A model generated the notes under the pieces. It saw nothing but the letters and a program-made list of their open reading frames with translations, made no database searches and had not been told where the DNA came from. The position numbers and the translations under genes are program-made. A DNA stretch of 64,000 bases from positions 5,215,001 to 5,279,000 of the forward strand of contig NZ_CP104467.1 of assembly GCF_025369935.1 (NCBI RefSeq), given 5' to 3'. This document shows positions 44,231 through 53,792 of the stretch, in pieces; the stretch's first letter is position 1, and every line of letters starts with the position of its first letter. This stretch comes from Paenibacillus andongensis (lineage in GTDB: Bacteria; Bacillota; Bacilli; Paenibacillales; NBRC-103111).

Positions 44231-45726
44231 AAATTGTGATAGCAGATGATGAAACTTGGGTAAGAACAACCATTAGAAATATGCTGCTTGAACTTGACGT
44301 TCCAATTGATATTGTTGGAGAAGCCAGCAATGGTGAAGAACTCATTCAAATGGCCCACCTGCACCAACCGCAGCTTGTTTTTGTTGATATTCGGATGCCA
44401 ATATTAAACGGTCTTGAAGCCATTCAGGCAAGCAAGGAGTTAACCCCCTTCACGAAATGGGTCATCTTATCTGGCTCTTCCGATTTCCATTATGCGCAAG
44501 AAGCGATACGTTTGGGAGCCAAAAATTATTTAGTAAAACCTGTTGATCGAAAATCCCTATCCGCATGCGTAGATGAAATGATAGTGGATTGCAATAAAGA
44601 TTTACTGAAGCTTAATGAGGAATTCGAATACGTGGTCTCTTCTTATGCCTGGGGCAATCGATCGTTTACCGATCTTGCGGACATCCACTCCTTTCATCTA
44701 TTCAGTGTACTACTTTGTTTCGATAGTTCTTTATCCGAGTCGTTAAAAATGCAGCTGATTCAGAAATGGATGAGTGAGATTCATTCCTATTCGAAGAAGA
44801 CGCTGCTTGATAATGATATTCGATATGCAATCATCAATTTGCGAGATGGGGATTATGCGATGATCTGCGCTTGGAATCCGTTACATCGCTCCAAGATGCT
44901 CGATTTCCGTTCGAAGCTCGTTGCTTATGTGACCGATAAAATGACTGAATATCAAACGGATTATTTTGCTTTAACCGCTTTTCAAAGTGAGCTATGTGAA
45001 CACATCGATGTGCTGTTGGAGCAAATCGCTCAACTGCAGAGCTTGTCTTCATTGCGGGCTATATTTCCCCATAGCGGACTATGGTCATGGAAAGATGTAA
45101 GTTTTTATAAGCAGAACGACCCCAAATTATTCGAATTGAGCCAATGCGCAGAGAAGTTAAGTCATTTGTACCAAGAAAACGACTACCTTCCGTTCATGAA
45201 AGAGCTAGATCATATGGAAAGGCAATTACTGGCCATTCCAGAGCATCAGCAAAAAATCAAAAATTGCTTAGGCGAATTCCTCAATACTTCAATCAAAAAA
45301 ATAATTGAGACTCAAGACGATACAAAGGAATGGATGAAGGCATTACGGGGCTTGGGCGAAAAGCTGCTAACGGCATCCTCCAAGAAAGAAGTCTCCCATC
45401 ATGAATTGATTCAGCAAGTCATCCAGTATATTGAAAAGCACTATATGGACGACATAGGCATTCATCAAATTGCCTCTATCCTTCATATTACACCTAATTA
45501 CTTGAGTTCTCTGTTTAGTAAGCGATGCGGGGTCACGTTCTCTAAGTATGTCACTCAAATTCGTATGCACAAAGCCAAGGAATTATTAATCGCAGACTCA
45601 GGTATGAGGGTACAAGAAATTGCGAAGCAATTAGGTTACTACAGCAGCAGTCATTTTATAAAGATTTTTTCAGAATTACATGGTTGTTCTCCAATACAAT
45701 TCCGGGAGCAGTATCACAAGAAATAG
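44227..45726 (+). CDS. Response regulator with AraC-type DNA-binding domain (third YesN type)
   Basis: 499 residues. The receiver domain has the acidic pair D7/D8, D54 in VFVDIRMPILNG and K104 in YLVKPVD. The C-terminal about 100 residues hold two helix-turn-helix motifs of the AraC class (GIHQIASILHITPNYLSSLF; VQEIAKQLGYYSSSHFIKIF). It is coupled to the kinase gene by an ATGA overlap. The TCGTAAC direct repeat upstream of the binder gene is a candidate target. Confidence 0.92.
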   Translation: MKIVIADDETWVRTTIRNMLLELDVPIDIVGEASNGEELIQMAHLHQPQLVFVDIRMPILNGLEAIQASKELTPFTKWVILSGSSDFHYAQEAIRLGAKNYLVKPVDRKSLSACVDEMIVDCNKDLLKLNEEFEYVVSSYAWGNRSFTDLADIHSFHLFSVLLCFDSSLSESLKMQLIQKWMSEIHSYSKKTLLDNDIRYAIINLRDGDYAMICAWNPLHRSKMLDFRSKLVAYVTDKMTEYQTDYFALTAFQSELCEHIDVLLEQIAQLQSLSSLRAIFPHSGLWSWKDVSFYKQNDPKLFELSQCAEKLSHLYQENDYLPFMKELDHMERQLLAIPEHQQKIKNCLGEFLNTSIKKIIETQDDTKEWMKALRGLGEKLLTASSKKEVSHHELIQQVIQYIEKHYMDDIGIHQIASILHITPNYLSSLFSKRCGVTFSKYVTQIRMHKAKELLIADSGMRVQEIAKQLGYYSSSHFIKIFSELHGCSPIQFREQYHKK

Positions 45727-45865
45727 TGATTTTAGCAACCACGACGCGCCTGAATTTGCAGTCGTTAATTTCCGCTTCCTCCTTATTGCCAAGTCACCCG
45801 CCTGCAGAGCGCTCGCGTAAAAATCGTTTGACTGACGTTGTTTTGATGTTGCTGTGACAAACTGG

Positions 45866-45892
45866 ACAAAGCACCCTCGAGGGGTGCTTTGT
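45866..45892. terminator. Bidirectional terminator between convergent genes
   Basis: ACAAAGCACCC and GGGTGCTTTGT form a perfect 11-bp stem with a 5-nt loop between the response-regulator and the secreted-enzyme genes. Confidence 0.8.
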
Positions 45893-45898
45893 TTGCTA

Positions 45899-48800
45899 TT
45901 ACCTGGATAGCTTTGCATCCGCCCAATCCGCATGGTCGTTAGAGATACTGCCATCGGCATCGGTTACGATCAATCTCAATGTGTTTTTTCCTGTGACGTT
46001 TACCGTTATATCACTCGGAATGTCACCTGCTCTCTTCGTTACGCTTTCGTAACTCGGATTGGCAGCACCATCGAGAAATACTTGAAATTTGACGGAACCG
46101 TTAGCAGTGCCTACTTCATCATCCGCACCTACTTTTGCGGTAAAAGTGGCATACTGCCCGTTCAAGCTGTAAACGATTTCACTGTTCGCATGCGTTCCGA
46201 TCCCCTTGCTATAAGTCTGGTTATTCAACTTCAAATTATTTCCATTCACACTAGCATCTTTATGAACTGTACCCCATCCTGCTGTCGCAGACGCCCAAGT
46301 AAGGTCACTCAAATAGACCTGACTTCGAAAAAGCTGAGCATTAGCCCAATCGGCGTGGTCACTGTTTATCCCGTCTCCTGCGTCAGTTACAGTAAGCACC
46401 AATTGATTTACACCTGCTACACTAACATCAATGGATTTCGTTGCGCTCGTTGGAGTCATGGTCTGACTATCATAAATTTTGTTGCCGTCCGCCCATACCT
46501 GGTACACAACGGTTGCACTAGAATTCACCTCATCATCGACGCCTATAAACGATTGGAACCAAGTGTATTGTCCGTTCAGATTATAAGTAATACTGCTTGT
46601 GGCGTGTGTTCCGAGTCCTTTTGTATAGGTTTTTCCGTTCAAAATTATTGCGTGTCCGTCCACGCTTTTATCCTTTTGCACGGTACCCGATCCTGCTGTT
46701 GCAGATACCCATGTCAGGTCGCTCATATAAACCTGCTGTGCATTTGGCGTCGTTACATTGACAGAATTGCTTGCAGGTGACACGTTCCCGGCAGCATCCT
46801 TCGCTTTTACGGTAAAGGTATAGGACGTTCCTGGTACAGCAAGCCCAGATACCATATAGCTGGTCGAAGTTGTACTGCCAATCACTGTTGAACCGCTATA
46901 GATATCATAGCCAGTTACTCCTACGTCATCAGAGGACGAAGTCCAATTCAGCTGTACGCCAGTCTGAGTTACATTGCTTGCTGTCAAATTGGTTGGTGTT
47001 GTTGGAGCCGTGTAATCAATAAGTTGAGGACCGACATTCATAACAGCACCATTGTTAACCTGAACATTAACGTACGAAATCGTTTGACCGTACAGCGTCT
47101 TGGTCTGTGGCGTTTGTGCTGCACCGTTTACATATATGGTGGTTGGCGTTCCATAGAATTGAGCTTCCCAAGTAACGGTCCCGCCGGAATAATTGGTCAG
47201 TGTAGAATTCGTAACTCCATTGTGCTTGATTTTCAGATCATTTGCGCCAATCTTTACATGATTCACTTCCACCCACGGTACATCGGCGGTAAGACGCGAT
47301 ATGGTAGAAACTTTGTGATTAGGTGCGTCCGGTTGAACACCCAACATACCGCTAATGATATTGCTGATCGCTGTGAAGGCTACCTCGGGATAAGTATTTC
47401 GATCGGTCAAAATTTTGCTTAGCCAGGACCAGCCAGTTGCAGACCTGTTGTAATTGTAATACATCTCCGGAAGATATGTGGTCGCTTCGATTCCCAAGCC
47501 GTCATCGTTAGCATCAATGTAATTCAGATAAGTATTTGTTCTTGATCCAAAGTCTCCCAATCCTTTCAGAGGCATGAAAAAGCTGTTCTCATGACCCCAA
47601 TCGCTCTTGAAGCCTCCAGTTGCATTGAAACCGCGTATATACCTACCGGTAGTCGCATCGAACCAATGTGCTTCATAAAAGTCTTTCAACCGCTGAGCCC
47701 GGTTATTCCAGAGCGTGCTCCCGGTAAGATCGCCTTTCGCTTTTTTAATTCCCGCATAAGCGAGCAGCGACTGGTATTCCACCCCCAACGAATCGCCAGC
47801 AGAAACCAAGCTGTCTTGTGAATCTTCGTGGTACGTGGAAGAGAATTCTCCCGAAATCTTCTTAACTACAGGCTGCTCGATCGACGGATTTGCATCGTTC
47901 CAAACTACACCGTGATTAGTAAGAAATTGTCCGACCGTTGAATCATAATAAGCTGACAACGTCGGATCGTTGATCCAATTGCTGTTGCCCGTCCACAGAT
48001 ACTGTTGGTATGCCTTATGCATGATATCAAAAGGCGAAGGTAATTCTCTAAAGCCCGTGCCGTCAATATAGTACATGATGCCATACGAGCTATGCGCCCA
48101 AAGCGGCCAGCTATTCTGGCCCGAAGCGGTGGAATCACCGGCAAATAGTTTCATCATGTTAAAGGTTTCATTATCCAAGCTGAGCAAATGCCCGGCATCC
48201 GACTGATGGGAAATATCACGGTTGTAAAAGCTTTCACGATTCACGTACGCTCCCCAATAGCCGGGTGTAAGCGAGGTGTGTGTGGAATCAGAGAGACGCC
48301 ACCATTCCGACTCATGTCCGATCATAGGATTCCCAGGATAGAAGGCGAGCCCCAACGCCCGATCTTTAGCCCAGTTAAAACCATTATTTAAAGTTGCATT
48401 AGGAGAATCGATGGATAGCGTGCTTGTTGGCGGTCCCTGGTAGGTTTGGACAGTCAACTTATCAATACGCGCTACTTCGCCGGTAGAGACAGCCGTAAGC
48501 TTAATTACGTCTCCCGGGCTAAGGTTAACCTTGCTGGACGTATGAATATCGATGTTACGCGGGTCGGTATAATTGGTGCCATATCTTTGCGAGGTGTTCC
48601 ATTGATCAATAGCATTACTGTTGATCGTTACGGTATAACTTACTCCATTTTGAACCTGCCCGACCAAACGTGTACCTATATCATAGGTACCGGACACACC
48701 GTTAAATACGGCGCTGGCTGTACTTGTTTGACCTAATACACCTTGAACATACGTCATCGTTTCGAGAGGCTGATTATTTACATAGTTCATGTAGGTCACA

Positions 48801-48937
48801 GTACCTGTCGTGAAATTGTTTAATGTCATGTTTTCAGCTTCAATAACGTACGGTCCTGCAGCAAAAACAGTTAAATTAAAGCTAAATACACTGGATAATA
48901 CAGCCATTATAAGTATAGATATTGAAAATCGACGCAT
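45899..48937 (-). CDS. Secreted multidomain (alpha/alpha)6-type glycosidase-like protein with FN3 and two NPCBM modules
   Basis: 1012 residues. A signal peptide (about 1-27, cut near FAA-GP) precedes a carbohydrate-binding sandwich (about 28-170). A central region of about 440 residues looks like an (alpha/alpha)6 barrel: W-rich, with DNETFNMMKLFAGD, GDSLGVEYQSLLAYA, GHENSFFMPLKGLGDFG and IEATTYLPEMYYNY. It recalls GH63/GH78-type six-hairpin enzymes, but I cannot assign a family or name the catalytic acids. A short sandwich, one FN3 domain (about 645-735) and two tandem NPCBM domains follow, each with YSKG or YTKGLGTHA and DDEV. The start has AAAAAGGAG and ATG. It is convergent with the kinase/regulator pair; its own promoter was not identified. 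Confidence 0.75.
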   Translation of the reverse strand: MRRFSISILIMAVLSSVFSFNLTVFAAGPYVIEAENMTLNNFTTGTVTYMNYVNNQPLETMTYVQGVLGQTSTASAVFNGVSGTYDIGTRLVGQVQNGVSYTVTINSNAIDQWNTSQRYGTNYTDPRNIDIHTSSKVNLSPGDVIKLTAVSTGEVARIDKLTVQTYQGPPTSTLSIDSPNATLNNGFNWAKDRALGLAFYPGNPMIGHESEWWRLSDSTHTSLTPGYWGAYVNRESFYNRDISHQSDAGHLLSLDNETFNMMKLFAGDSTASGQNSWPLWAHSSYGIMYYIDGTGFRELPSPFDIMHKAYQQYLWTGNSNWINDPTLSAYYDSTVGQFLTNHGVVWNDANPSIEQPVVKKISGEFSSTYHEDSQDSLVSAGDSLGVEYQSLLAYAGIKKAKGDLTGSTLWNNRAQRLKDFYEAHWFDATTGRYIRGFNATGGFKSDWGHENSFFMPLKGLGDFGSRTNTYLNYIDANDDGLGIEATTYLPEMYYNYNRSATGWSWLSKILTDRNTYPEVAFTAISNIISGMLGVQPDAPNHKVSTISRLTADVPWVEVNHVKIGANDLKIKHNGVTNSTLTNYSGGTVTWEAQFYGTPTTIYVNGAAQTPQTKTLYGQTISYVNVQVNNGAVMNVGPQLIDYTAPTTPTNLTASNVTQTGVQLNWTSSSDDVGVTGYDIYSGSTVIGSTTSTSYMVSGLAVPGTSYTFTVKAKDAAGNVSPASNSVNVTTPNAQQVYMSDLTWVSATAGSGTVQKDKSVDGHAIILNGKTYTKGLGTHATSSITYNLNGQYTWFQSFIGVDDEVNSSATVVYQVWADGNKIYDSQTMTPTSATKSIDVSVAGVNQLVLTVTDAGDGINSDHADWANAQLFRSQVYLSDLTWASATAGWGTVHKDASVNGNNLKLNNQTYSKGIGTHANSEIVYSLNGQYATFTAKVGADDEVGTANGSVKFQVFLDGAANPSYESVTKRAGDIPSDITVNVTGKNTLRLIVTDADGSISNDHADWADAKLSR

Positions 48938-49206
48938 TTCTTCAGCTCCTTTTTCATGTTATACCGCTACTAGCAATATGAAGAAACCGCTCACATTTCT
49001 TTCGCTCTCATCTACCTCCATTATTGAGTTTTAAATTACACGATACCGCCTTAACACAACAATTTATAGGATTTATCACCTCCCAAATAAATGACTTATA
49101 TTTACATTGTAACTCGTTTGATCGCGCTTTCAATAACTGGAATCTACGATTACATTGCAGTATTCTACACTCTTGTCCGTAAGATGGTTTCGTCTTTTTT
49201 TCATGC

Positions 49207-49267
49207 TTGACAGGAAAATACAACTCAATTAAGATTTAGCTGTATGATAGCTATACAGTTATATAGC
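49207..49267 (+). promoter_or_regulatory. Promoter and likely FadR-type operator before the fifth importer
   Basis: -35 TTGACA (49207-49212), 17-bp spacer, -10 TAAGAT (49230-49235). Immediately downstream are overlapping dyads, CTGTATGATAGCTATACAG (49240-49258) and GCTATA-n6-TATAGC (49250-49267). The second shares its arms with a dyad in front of the GntR gene at 54497, so it is a repressor site over the start of transcription. Confidence 0.65.
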
Positions 49268-49306
49268 ATACAAAAAACTAGAACAAATCATAGGGAGGTT
49301 ATTTGC

Positions 49307-50635
49307 ATGACTGTTATTAGAAAGAAGATGTACGTCTCAGGGTTAGCCGTTGTCATGTTAGCTGGAACGGTATTGGCAGGCTGCTCATCGGATGAGAAGA
49401 AGGGCACCGTCAGTGGAGACAAGAAAGAAACCGTTACACTCAAAATGGTCGAGAGCTTGACCAGCCCAGAAAGAACAACGCTTCTTAAACAAATGATCGG
49501 CGAATTCGAACAACAAAATCCAACGATTAAAGTAGAGTTGATCTCGCCTCCACTTCAGAATGCGGATACGAAGATAGCAGCTATGTTAAGTGCGAAAGAA
49601 AGTTTGGACGTTCTAGAAGTACGCGATGTTACGGCAAAACAGTTTGTGACGAATCACTTTATAGAGGATTTGAAACCGTTTACAACCAAGTGGGGGAATT
49701 ACAAATCATTAAATGATAGTGCGAAAATGTCAGCTGAGTACATCGATAACACGCCATATTACATACCTTACGGGCTGTACCAGAAAGTATTGTACTATCG
49801 TCAAGATTGGTTCAAAGAAAAAGGATTGACCCCGCCCAAAACGTGGCAAGAGGTATATGAAAAAGGCAAGGCGCTGACCGATCCGGCTAAGAATCGATAT
49901 GGATACGCTTACCGTGGCGGTGCCGGCGGCGATAACTTTACTCTCATGATCATGCAGGCATTTGTTGGCGATAAAATTAATCCGAACGATTCCATGTTCT
50001 TGAAGGACGGTCAAACGATCTTCTCCTCGCCGGAAGCGAAACAAGCCATGGAATTATTCACGAAAATTTATCAAGAAGCTTCGCCAAAGGATTCAACGAA
50101 CTGGGCTTTTGCGGAAACAGTGGAAAGCTTCGTCTCGGGTGTAACCGCGATGTTGATTAACGATCCGGAAGTTATCTCCGTAACGAAAGAGAAAATGGCA
50201 GAAGGAACATGGGCGACAGCGCCAATTCCACTGGGACCAAGTGGTAAAGCTCCAGGATTCGTCGGCGCAGCAGGATGGGGAATGACGTCATACACCAAGC
50301 ATAAAGAAGAGGCTTGGAAGTTGATCGAATTCTTATCGAGCCCCGAGCAGAACTTGAAGTTCGCCAAGGGCATTGGACTCATTCCGATTCACACTTCGGC
50401 GCAAGATGATGAATTCTTTAAAGTTGGGGCCTACCAAGCCTTTATCAATATGAATAATAATTCCAAAGATTACTTTTTGATGAGAGATGCGACAAACTAT
50501 CAAGGTAATGGCCAATTCAAAAAACTTCAAGTTGAAGACAATCAGGCGTTGATCCTAGGCAGTATGCAGCTGGATAAAGTTCTAGAAAAATGGGACGCAT
50601 ATTGGAAAAATGAAAAAGCTACTCAGAAAAAATGA
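49307..50635 (+). CDS. Sugar-binding lipoprotein of the fifth importer
   Basis: 442 residues from the ATG at 49307 (GGGAGG upstream). The lipobox is VLAGCS. The binding domain shows IKVELISPPLQNADTK and the hinge-near GYAYRGGAGGDNFT, as in family-1 sugar binders. It is the first gene of an operon that continues with two permeases and a PLP enzyme. The substrate is unknown. Confidence 0.9.
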   Translation: MTVIRKKMYVSGLAVVMLAGTVLAGCSSDEKKGTVSGDKKETVTLKMVESLTSPERTTLLKQMIGEFEQQNPTIKVELISPPLQNADTKIAAMLSAKESLDVLEVRDVTAKQFVTNHFIEDLKPFTTKWGNYKSLNDSAKMSAEYIDNTPYYIPYGLYQKVLYYRQDWFKEKGLTPPKTWQEVYEKGKALTDPAKNRYGYAYRGGAGGDNFTLMIMQAFVGDKINPNDSMFLKDGQTIFSSPEAKQAMELFTKIYQEASPKDSTNWAFAETVESFVSGVTAMLINDPEVISVTKEKMAEGTWATAPIPLGPSGKAPGFVGAAGWGMTSYTKHKEEAWKLIEFLSSPEQNLKFAKGIGLIPIHTSAQDDEFFKVGAYQAFINMNNNSKDYFLMRDATNYQGNGQFKKLQVEDNQALILGSMQLDKVLEKWDAYWKNEKATQKK

Positions 50636-50717
50636 GTAGGATGACAGGATTGTTTTGGAGGGGTCTTTTTCAAAGGGGCTCCTCCTCTCTTTGGATACTT
50701 CTAGGAGGAGAACATAT

Positions 50718-51602
50718 ATGAAAGTCAATTTGAACAAATTTATATTTTACTGCTTGCTGCCTTCTATACTATTTGTTTCTGTATTTACCTTTTACCCTTT
50801 TTTCCGGGGTGTTGGGATGGCATTCCAGAAGTATACGTTATTCGATTTAACCGATATTCATTTCATTGGATTTGACAATTTCACACTCATTTTTAGCCAG
50901 CCTGCCTTTTTGAAAGCTCTGTCCAACAGCTTCTTTTGGGTGTTTATCTCTCTCATTTTACAATTTATTTTAGGGTTCATTTTAGCACTGGTTTTAAAGA
51001 AACCATTCAAAGGCAGAGGTATCTACCAGGGATTGATTTTCTACTCATGGGCGATGTCCGGATTCCTGATCGGAATTATTTGGAGATGGTTGTTTAATGG
51101 TCAAATCGGTGTCATTAACGACCTGCTTCTGAAGATGGGCATCATTTCCGAAAGGATTGGTTTCTTATCGGATCCTAGATGGGCGTTGCCCTCGGTGATT
51201 ACAGCTAACGTCTGGTACGGCGTCGCGTTTTTTGCCATCATGCTGCTGGCTGCGCTTCAGTCGGTCCCTGCTGATCTCTATGAATCTGCTGGTATTGATG
51301 GGGCTAACGCATGGCGAAAGCTCTGGTACGTGACGATCCCGTACATTATGCCGACGATCATTGCTACTACACTGCTGAGGGTAATCTGGATTTTTAATTT
51401 TCCGGATATTATATATGCGATGACAAACGGAGGACCTGCTGGCGCATCACATATTTTAGCTACCTTCATGATGGATAAAATCATGTTCGGCGGGGATTAT
51501 GGTCAAGCGGCTGCAGCTGGAGTCATCATGGTGGTCCTATTGGCCATGTATACAGTGTTTTACTTAATGGCGACCAAGGCTGAGAAAGGAGCTGATTTCT
51601 AA
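50718..51602 (+). CDS. ABC importer permease, MalF type (fifth cassette)
   Basis: 294 residues from the ATG at 50718, with AGGAGGAG upstream; the frame is open further back without a ribosome binding site. Six predicted helices, EAA loop YESAGIDGANAWRKLW. The stop overlaps the next start by one base (TAATG). Confidence 0.9.
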   Translation: MKVNLNKFIFYCLLPSILFVSVFTFYPFFRGVGMAFQKYTLFDLTDIHFIGFDNFTLIFSQPAFLKALSNSFFWVFISLILQFILGFILALVLKKPFKGRGIYQGLIFYSWAMSGFLIGIIWRWLFNGQIGVINDLLLKMGIISERIGFLSDPRWALPSVITANVWYGVAFFAIMLLAALQSVPADLYESAGIDGANAWRKLWYVTIPYIMPTIIATTLLRVIWIFNFPDIIYAMTNGGPAGASHILATFMMDKIMFGGDYGQAAAAGVIMVVLLAMYTVFYLMATKAEKGADF

Positions 51603-52438
51603 TGAATCATCTGCTGAAACAGTTAAGGCTCCCCGGTAAAGTATTATTTCTCGGCATTGTGCTGGTTGTCATGTTGTTTCCATTATATTGGATTTTTATC
51701 ACTTCCCTTAAGCCGTCGAAGGAAATTTTCAAAATGCCGCTGGAATATTGGCCTTCCACATTATCGTTTGAAAACTACGTTCATATTTTCAAAATATCTA
51801 ATTTTCACATTTATATCTTCAATAGTTTAATTGTATCTCTTGCTTCTGCATTCACGGTGCTTCTCATTACAACGCTCAGCGCCTATGTATTGGCACGTCA
51901 TAAATTTAAAGGTGCCCAGCAAATTATGTTCGCTTTTTTCATGACGCAGATGATTCCGGCTTTTATCGGATTTGCCCCGTTGTATGTCATGATGTCGAAA
52001 TTCGGCATGCTGAATCAGTTATATTCGCTCGTTATTTTGTACACAGCCGGACTTATCCCGTTCTGTACGATTATGCTCCGCGGTTTTTTTCAACGTATTC
52101 CTGCCAGCTTGGAAGAAGCGGCAATGATTGACGGATGCTCAAGGCTATCTGCATTGTTTCGCATTATTATGCCGGTTATGCTGCCGGGTATTGCGGCGAC
52201 ATTCATTTTTGCTTTTGTACAGAATTGGAATGAGCTGTTCATGTCTATCATGTTTATCGATAAAGAATCGGCTAAGACGATTCCTGTTGCTATGAACGGC
52301 TTCATTACCAAGTTTAATATTGACTGGGGTCCGATGTCCGCAGGAGCGGTATTATCCGTTATTCCTACCGTTATTATTTTTGCTTTATGTCAGCGATTAA
52401 TCGTTGAAGGGTTAACGCAAGGCGCTGAAAAAGGCTAG
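51602..52438 (+). CDS. ABC importer permease, MalG type (fifth cassette)
   Basis: 278 residues, six predicted helices, EAA loop EEAAMIDGCSRLSALF. The C-terminus (VEGLTQGAEKG) is typical. The gene shares one base with the preceding stop codon and is followed by the PLP-enzyme gene after 46 bp. Confidence 0.9.
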   Translation: MNHLLKQLRLPGKVLFLGIVLVVMLFPLYWIFITSLKPSKEIFKMPLEYWPSTLSFENYVHIFKISNFHIYIFNSLIVSLASAFTVLLITTLSAYVLARHKFKGAQQIMFAFFMTQMIPAFIGFAPLYVMMSKFGMLNQLYSLVILYTAGLIPFCTIMLRGFFQRIPASLEEAAMIDGCSRLSALFRIIMPVMLPGIAATFIFAFVQNWNELFMSIMFIDKESAKTIPVAMNGFITKFNIDWGPMSAGAVLSVIPTVIIFALCQRLIVEGLTQGAEKG

Positions 52439-52484
52439 AAGAATAAATAGATATATAGATGCCAAGGAGAAGGTGGAGAAATAC

Positions 52485-53651
52485 ATGCATGCTTTACATA
52501 CAAACAGCTCAGAGACTTTAGTTACACATGACTTGCATGATGAACGACACTACGGTGCGGTCACGCATCCCATTTATCAGAACAGCTTGTTCACGTTTGA
52601 GACGCATGAACAATTGGAAGAAGCGCTTGCGTTTGAAGTGAGCCATATCATTTATACCCGAGGCAACAATCCAACTGTTCAAGCATTGGAAGAGCGTTTG
52701 GCCCTACTTGAAGGCGGAGAGCAAGCTAGATGTTTTGCTTCAGGTATGGCGGCGATTACGGCTGCAATCCTGTCAACCATTCAAGCAGGCGATCATATTA
52801 TTTGCGTAGACGGCAGTTACGGACCCGCTAAGAGACTTATGGAACAGTATCTCTCGAAATTTCAAGTCGAAACGACATTTGTTGACGGAAAAGACATGAT
52901 GCAGATCCAGAACGCCGTGCAGCCCAACACAAGATTGATTTATTTAGAAAGCCCGACGAGTATCTTATTTGAATTGCAGGATTTGAAACAATGCGCAGCG
53001 CTTGCGAAAAAAATCGGAGCGAAGACGATTATTGATGGTACGTGGGCAAGTCCTATTTTTCAAAAACCGCTTTCCTTCGGTATTGACTTCGTTGTTCATT
53101 CCATGACAAAGTATATTTCCGGTCATAGCGACCTCATCGGCGGCGTCGTGATTGGTTCCAAACAGAACATGGATCAACTGTTCCGAGAGGAGTTTCAGCT
53201 GTTCGGCGGCATCCTTCATCCCCAGAGCGCCAACTTGTTTATGCGCGGATTGCGTACCTTGCCACTCAGGTTGCATAAACTTCAAGAGAATGGATTGAAG
53301 GTTGCCCATTACTTGGAAAATCAATCTTTTATCATAAAAATGAACCATCCCGGGTTACAAAGCCATCCCCAGCATGAGCTTTATCATTCACAAATGACGG
53401 GCAGTGGAAGTCTCTTTTCCTTTGAAACCCATATTCCGAAGGAGCGCATGCGGAGTTGGTCGAATCAGCTGAAGTACTTCCGCAAGGGTATTAGCTGGGG
53501 CGGTTTCGAGAGTTTGGTATACATACCAAATCAGCCCGATAATCGAGTAATCGTTCGATTGTATGTGGGACTAGAGGAGCCTGATGATCTGATTCGTGAC
53601 CTAGAACAGGCGTTTGCCGCCATTGAAGCTCATCCTCAGCGTGCAATTTAG
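52485..53651 (+). CDS. PLP-dependent Cys/Met metabolism enzyme (cystathionine gamma-synthase/lyase family)
   Basis: 388 residues from the ATG at 52485, behind AGGTGGAG; a GTG at 52473 (four codons earlier) is an alternative with AAGGAGAAG. The fold-type I signatures are present: YTRGNNPTVQALEERLALLE near the N-terminus, the SGMAAI segment, and the PLP-binding Lys in VVHSMTKYISGHSDLIGG. Family members are gamma-synthases, gamma-lyases and beta-lyases acting on sulfur amino acids and cannot be separated by eye. Its place as the fourth gene of a sugar-type ABC importer operon is unusual, and suggests that the imported molecule contains an amino acid or thioether part. Confidence 0.88.
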   Translation: MHALHTNSSETLVTHDLHDERHYGAVTHPIYQNSLFTFETHEQLEEALAFEVSHIIYTRGNNPTVQALEERLALLEGGEQARCFASGMAAITAAILSTIQAGDHIICVDGSYGPAKRLMEQYLSKFQVETTFVDGKDMMQIQNAVQPNTRLIYLESPTSILFELQDLKQCAALAKKIGAKTIIDGTWASPIFQKPLSFGIDFVVHSMTKYISGHSDLIGGVVIGSKQNMDQLFREEFQLFGGILHPQSANLFMRGLRTLPLRLHKLQENGLKVAHYLENQSFIIKMNHPGLQSHPQHELYHSQMTGSGSLFSFETHIPKERMRSWSNQLKYFRKGISWGGFESLVYIPNQPDNRVIVRLYVGLEEPDDLIRDLEQAFAAIEAHPQRAI

Positions 53652-53693
53652 AACACATGTCAAGGCTGCTATTTATACGGTGATACAAAAAAT

Positions 53694-53738
53694 AAACTTC
53701 AGATCTCTCAACTAAATTGAGATTTCTGAAGTTTTTTT
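53694..53738 (+). terminator. Terminator of the fifth importer operon
   Basis: AAACTTCAGA with an inner CTCTCAA pairs with TTGAGA and TCTGAAGTTT, followed by a run of seven T residues. Confidence 0.85.
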
Positions 53739-53792
53739 CATTAATAAAACATAGTAAGGAACTTCATATGCGCATACGTCCATTCACTCAGT

